The notes under the pieces: model-generated
The model's input: only the letters and a program-made list of their open reading frames with translations
Database searches by the model: none
Told to the model about the DNA's origin: nothing
From: Lingula anatina
Taxonomy: Eukaryota; Brachiopoda; Lingulata; Lingulida; Lingulidae
Length of the DNA: 64,000 nucleotides
Assembly (NCBI RefSeq): GCF_001039355.2
Contig: NW_019775774.1
Span: 1-64,000 of the forward strand
Direction of reading: 5' to 3'
Made by a program: the position numbers and the translations under genes
In this document: positions 60,374 through 64,000 of the stretch, piece by piece
Layout: each line of letters starts with the position of its first letter
Position numbering within the stretch: position 1 is the first letter of the stretch

Positions 60374-60650
60374 ACAGCAAATCATGGAGTTACCACGCAG
60401 CCAATGAATCTTTGGTTGCATCAGAGGTCTCGGATGGGTTAATTTAACTTCTCACTTTTTATAAGCATGGAACATCGCATATTTATGTCCCAGCTATCAC
60501 AATCGACAGTCCAGGCGCCGTATTTCATCCTGCACAACGCAAGTCCCCAACATGATCTAAACATCACTGTTGAAGTACATGATATAGGCCTACATGAGGC
60601 TTTGTTTTGTACGGCATCTGTGGTCCAGCGAGAGCGTGTTGACCCGTTGT
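60374..60650 (+). pseudogene. Ig-like domain relic 2
   Basis: Homologue of the relic at 50480-50670: KSWSYHAANESLVASE, then HGTSHIYVPAITIDS, in shifted frames. A possible signal-like exon (MLLMVTLTTIMHQ) ends at a GTAAGA donor near 60314, just upstream, suggesting that a small secreted or surface protein once began here. Interrupted; tentative. Confidence 0.35.
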
Positions 60651-60660
60651 AATTAGGTGT

Positions 60661-62547
60661 CATTAACAGCAGGATATATCAGCCAAAAGATCACCATTAT
60701 TGGTTGCTGCGACATGATAATAGCTAATAAACAACAACATGATACAAAAAAAAAAGAAGACCGCCTCTCCTTCGGGAAGCTACCAGGAGGTAATGCGAAT
60801 AAACCGAATTTTCCACCTTTTAAGAACATTTTTTTTAACTGGAACCCTCTTCACATAGTTAACCAGATGCATCTTATTCAGAAGTGAAATTCAATTTATG
60901 CAACTTGTGCTTATAGTCAGCGGTGGCGTCAAGACATTTGTACTTATGTACCTAGCCTTGAGTCCCGTAGTATTGATGAAGCGGATTTTATAAGGCGTAC
61001 TTAACAAAATACGACTCCAGTACATACAAAAAATTCATACAACAAAACTGATATTCAAGAGGGTTTTAACAAGCCCTCCTCTGTCTCTTGTCAACAGTGT
61101 TCCCCACGTTTTTCAGTCCACAATACTTGTTAATGATATTAAATCCACACTGTTAGAATTTACATAAAAATAATTGATGAAAGTCGAACTCAATTCTTCG
61201 GAAAGAAATTATTTTAAACACTGACATCGTGCCTCAGGTTTGCTTATCATCACCGTATTTCTACATATTTACAGAGAGTTTACTTAAAAACTGAGAGACA
61301 AAACAAAACGCCCCTTCATCTCGGGCCTATTTAATCTAACGTGCCATTCTCATCATCGCTTTGGTCGATTGCTTTTCATTTGGTGTCCTGCTATTCTGCA
61401 TTGAGTATGGACTCAACGTATGTGTTTTGTTTATGAACCTTGAAGTGAGAGATACATTATTTATCAGTTCAATTCTAATCCTTCACCTTGGTTTTATCGA
61501 AGTTATCGATTCAGTACATCAGCGTTTGCCTTGTTTTACCCTTTTCTTATTTAGCTGTAAGTTTCTTCAGTAAATATTATCTTTTCTTCCACTTTGTTCT
61601 GCTATTATTTGAAATTTGAATATCTTAGAAAGATATCACAATATCTTATCCTTCCTCGTTACAGGCAACAGGAAGCGTTAGGCCTTTAAGTTCTGTACCT
61701 TTTTTACACTGGAGGTTTCTGCAAATTCTGGTTATCACCAAATATACGTGTATATGTACCATAACTAAAACCGTTGAGATAAGCACGATCTGTTATCCAG
61801 TTTTCGGGTGGTAAATTTGTAATTTTAACCGCTATGAGTGAATCTCCAGGCTCTATAGATGTCAGAAAAACGAGTTCCTATAACTGAGGTATGATCTGAA
61901 AAGCGGATTGTTATTGTGGATTTTTATTGCTTGGACGGATTTTGATGAGGAAAAACTCATTGATGATTTTACCAGGAAAATCAATGCTTATTGCACAGGG
62001 TATATCAGTAACGGTCAAGGCCAACAGACGTTCATGTAACATTTTCGATCCGAACCAGTAAAGGTAAAGGCTTTTTGAAAAGGATCGGTTATCGTGGTTG
62101 TTTTCACTTTTGATTGTAGTCAAGGACAATTATTTCCCTTTAAGCTTTTCTTTTAATTTTATCCATATAGTTTAAGATATATCCATTGCTATCACATTCT
62201 GATATGTTTTCCAACTATTTATTTATCCCTTAACAATGCAAATACGAGTGAGAGTAATTAAAATTAACCAGATTAAAGCTACTCCAGCTGTTGCTGGTAA
62301 AGCACAGTTTATGACCCATTATAACAATAAATAATATTAAATCAATATCAATAGTGAATTACCTGACAAAAGTACGCATATTATGGATCAATAAACAGTT
62401 TTAGGGAAGGTTAGTGAATATACTCGTGTCTCACGTAAATTACCACGATCATCAACACACATGCCACCAAAATGTACCATTTGCATTTAATAAAACATTT
62501 TGCACAAAAAAAGTGATTCCGCCTTGTTAATTAGACTACATCTCGGT
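60661..62547. other. 3' flank of lectin gene C
   Basis: No gene seen. 61360-62540 parallels 51770-52985 downstream of gene B with moderate divergence and indels. Confidence 0.55.
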
Positions 62548-62897
62548 CTACACTGCACCCAAGCAGCTATCTTCATAATAGTCATAACCTGTGTCTGCCT
62601 GCAAGTCGCCAGATTGGGCAGTGCTAGGCAGTAGTTCACAGGTACATTGGTCATTTCCGATACAGAGAACGTTTATAGCTGCACACTTCCAGTGCTGCAT
62701 ACAGGAGATGCTGCATTCAGTAAGACTGATGAAATTAAGCGTGGATATGGGAACAAGGGATGCACGGGCACCTGCTGCTACCAACTTGTACCTTGCTGTG
62801 CTTGAAATACCTGGAATTATTATATATTATTATTATTATTTCTTACTTTGTAAAATACATAACCTTCATGATGTACTGTAGTTCATGTGATAACGAC

Positions 62898-62980
<83 letters not shown>

Positions 62981-63600
62981 AACTATGAATAGCCATCGCA
63001 TATCCCAGCGCTTCAAAGGGTTATAAAGGGCACAGAAAATATCCGATGAAATATCATTTTTCGGGTAAAATGAAACGATATCCTTTGGTATTTCTCTAGG
63101 ATATACCTTTTGATACTACATGTATATGAAAACATTTAGTCGGCTTTTGTGTCCTTATCTTTTACCACCGCCAGGAAGATTATGTTTTGATTCCTGTAGT
63201 TAATTTGTTTCGAAGTTTGTTCTTTTGTAACATTAGCAAAATATTATAGATTGGTTTTCAGAAACTGTCCAGAAGGTGGACCAAAGAACAAATGATGTAC
63301 ATGTAGTAACAAAATCTGGGGGCATAACTTAATTCTTTACTTGGAATCCGCCTGTTTTGGGAAAGATTTTAAGCATATATGTACCGTGAACCTCCACTTC
63401 ACATAACTGCAAGGGCAGGTCGTCACTGCCAACTTTAATGATCAAAACATATCGTCCTCTCAGTGGTGTCCTACAGGACAGAGACGTGTTTCCCTTAGGT
63501 GCCACCCCCGGGTAACTGGCGCAGAGCTTGTACTGGGTGAATGATGAAGTACCGACAAAAGAGTATCCAACTCTCACTTCGAAATTAACCAGACGCTCAC
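62548..63600 (-). CDS. F-type lectin with PAN/apple domain, gene C (3' half only)
   Basis: Two exons in the window on the minus strand: 63600-63385 (second half of the fucolectin domain, beginning SERLVNFEVRVG) and 62810-62548 (PAN domain and stop). Lengths of 216 and 263 bases and phase 1 are identical to genes A and B. The frame is open throughout. The fucose-site His and first Arg would lie in exon 2, expected just beyond the right edge if intron 2 is as long as in gene B. Compared with B, the PAN exon has several substitutions (ARYKLVAAGARASLVPIS). Same signal-dependent secreted lectin role inferred. Confidence 0.88.
62899..62980. repeat. Back-to-back (AAT)n and (ATT)n microsatellites
   Basis: Fourteen or so AAT units run straight into about 13 ATT units, a large perfect hairpin in intron 3 of lectin gene C. 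Gene B has the same two tracts, separated and in the opposite order. Confidence 0.92.
63160..63330. repeat. Diverged copy of the 'cctccgcca' interspersed repeat
   Basis: In intron 3 of lectin gene C, orthologous in position to 53480-53640: 'ccaccgccaggaagattatg' through 'gaacaaatgatgtac'. Confidence 0.6.
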
Positions 63601-64000
63601 CTGAAAATGACAAGTGGCACGATCCCCAACTTGGCATATACTGTGATAGTACTTTGATGCCGTGCAGCGTTATATACAGACTTGATATTTAATATGGAAT
63701 AATTTTATCCAAATCATTTTTCATCAGTTTTTTCCTATTTCGCTGACTGATTATTAAAAATAAGGATTAAAATAGTGTTTTAATGATTTTTAATTATCTC
63801 TTTGATATCATTGTGACATCAGTTCATTAATGGAATTCGCCAGAGAAGCAAACAAAAACACATTGCCTATTCTATGTCATACGACAGCAATTAAAAGAGA
63901 TATTTTGGATCTCCATATTTTCTAAATTATTTTCTGTAAAAGAGTAACATGTCTCACAAAGAACCCCATGTCAGTGTCTAGTCACGGTAACGGTCGCTGT
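63601..64000. other. Intron 2 of lectin gene C (incomplete)
   Basis: Non-coding sequence upstream of exon 3 up to the window edge. Exon 2 is not reached. Confidence 0.6.

Larger units (their letters stand above)
60374..63640. repeat. Tandem duplication of the lectin block, unit C
   Basis: Direct copy of unit B (50480-54010). Runs off the right edge. Confidence 0.85.

Noticed and set aside
62899-62980. CRISPR-like regular repeats
   Set aside because: Trinucleotide microsatellites in a eukaryotic intron; no spacers.

Overview
The window is nuclear DNA of an animal. Genes are split by GT-AG introns, trinucleotide microsatellites and small terminal-inverted-repeat transposons are frequent, and the gene families (F-type lectin with PAN domain, GT8 xylosyltransferase-like enzymes, somatomedin-B-type ectodomain, sarcoplasmic EF-hand protein, P-loop sulfotransferase-like enzyme) together suggest a marine invertebrate, probably a deuterostome such as a hemichordate, echinoderm or cephalochordate. 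The sequence does not settle the phylum. There is one assembly gap (13680-13826) and three single N bases.

Layout. 0.8-5.2 kb: a tandem duplication carrying an intronless EF-hand gene (minus) and a broken copy that received a 3' fragment of a non-LTR retrotransposon. 6.2-10.1 kb: a four-exon gene for a small secreted protein resembling the C-terminal extension of invertebrate alpha-amylases; a dead Tc1-type transposon sits in intron 2. 12.2-13.7 kb: the 3' end of an unidentified single-pass membrane protein gene (minus). 15.2-18.5 kb: a gene (minus) for a Ser/Thr- and Cys-rich ectodomain with a somatomedin-B-like module and no 7TM region; fragments of its 5' flank are repeated up to 20.3 kb. 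22.0-26.5 kb: F-type lectin/PAN gene A (plus). 31.2 kb: an orphan terminal exon with a poly(A) signal. 32.6-43.7 kb: two tandem six-exon GT8 genes. 45.8-47.2 kb: a sulfotransferase-like gene. 47.8-49.4 kb: a two-exon type II glycosyltransferase-like gene (minus). 53.0-58.5 kb: lectin gene B (minus), an inverted copy of A. 62.5 kb to the right edge: lectin gene C (minus), a tandem copy of B whose 5' half lies outside the window.

Theme. Several genes act, or probably act, on secreted or surface glycans: two to three lectin genes, two GT8 enzymes, one further glycosyltransferase, one sulfotransferase and one amylase-tail protein. The main structural feature is the lectin family: an inverted pair plus a tandem copy, identical coding exon phases, and a distal and a proximal signal-peptide first exon in both complete copies, with the proximal one broken in copy B. 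Much of the remainder is intergenic DNA with repeats. Where no gene could be seen, this is stated.
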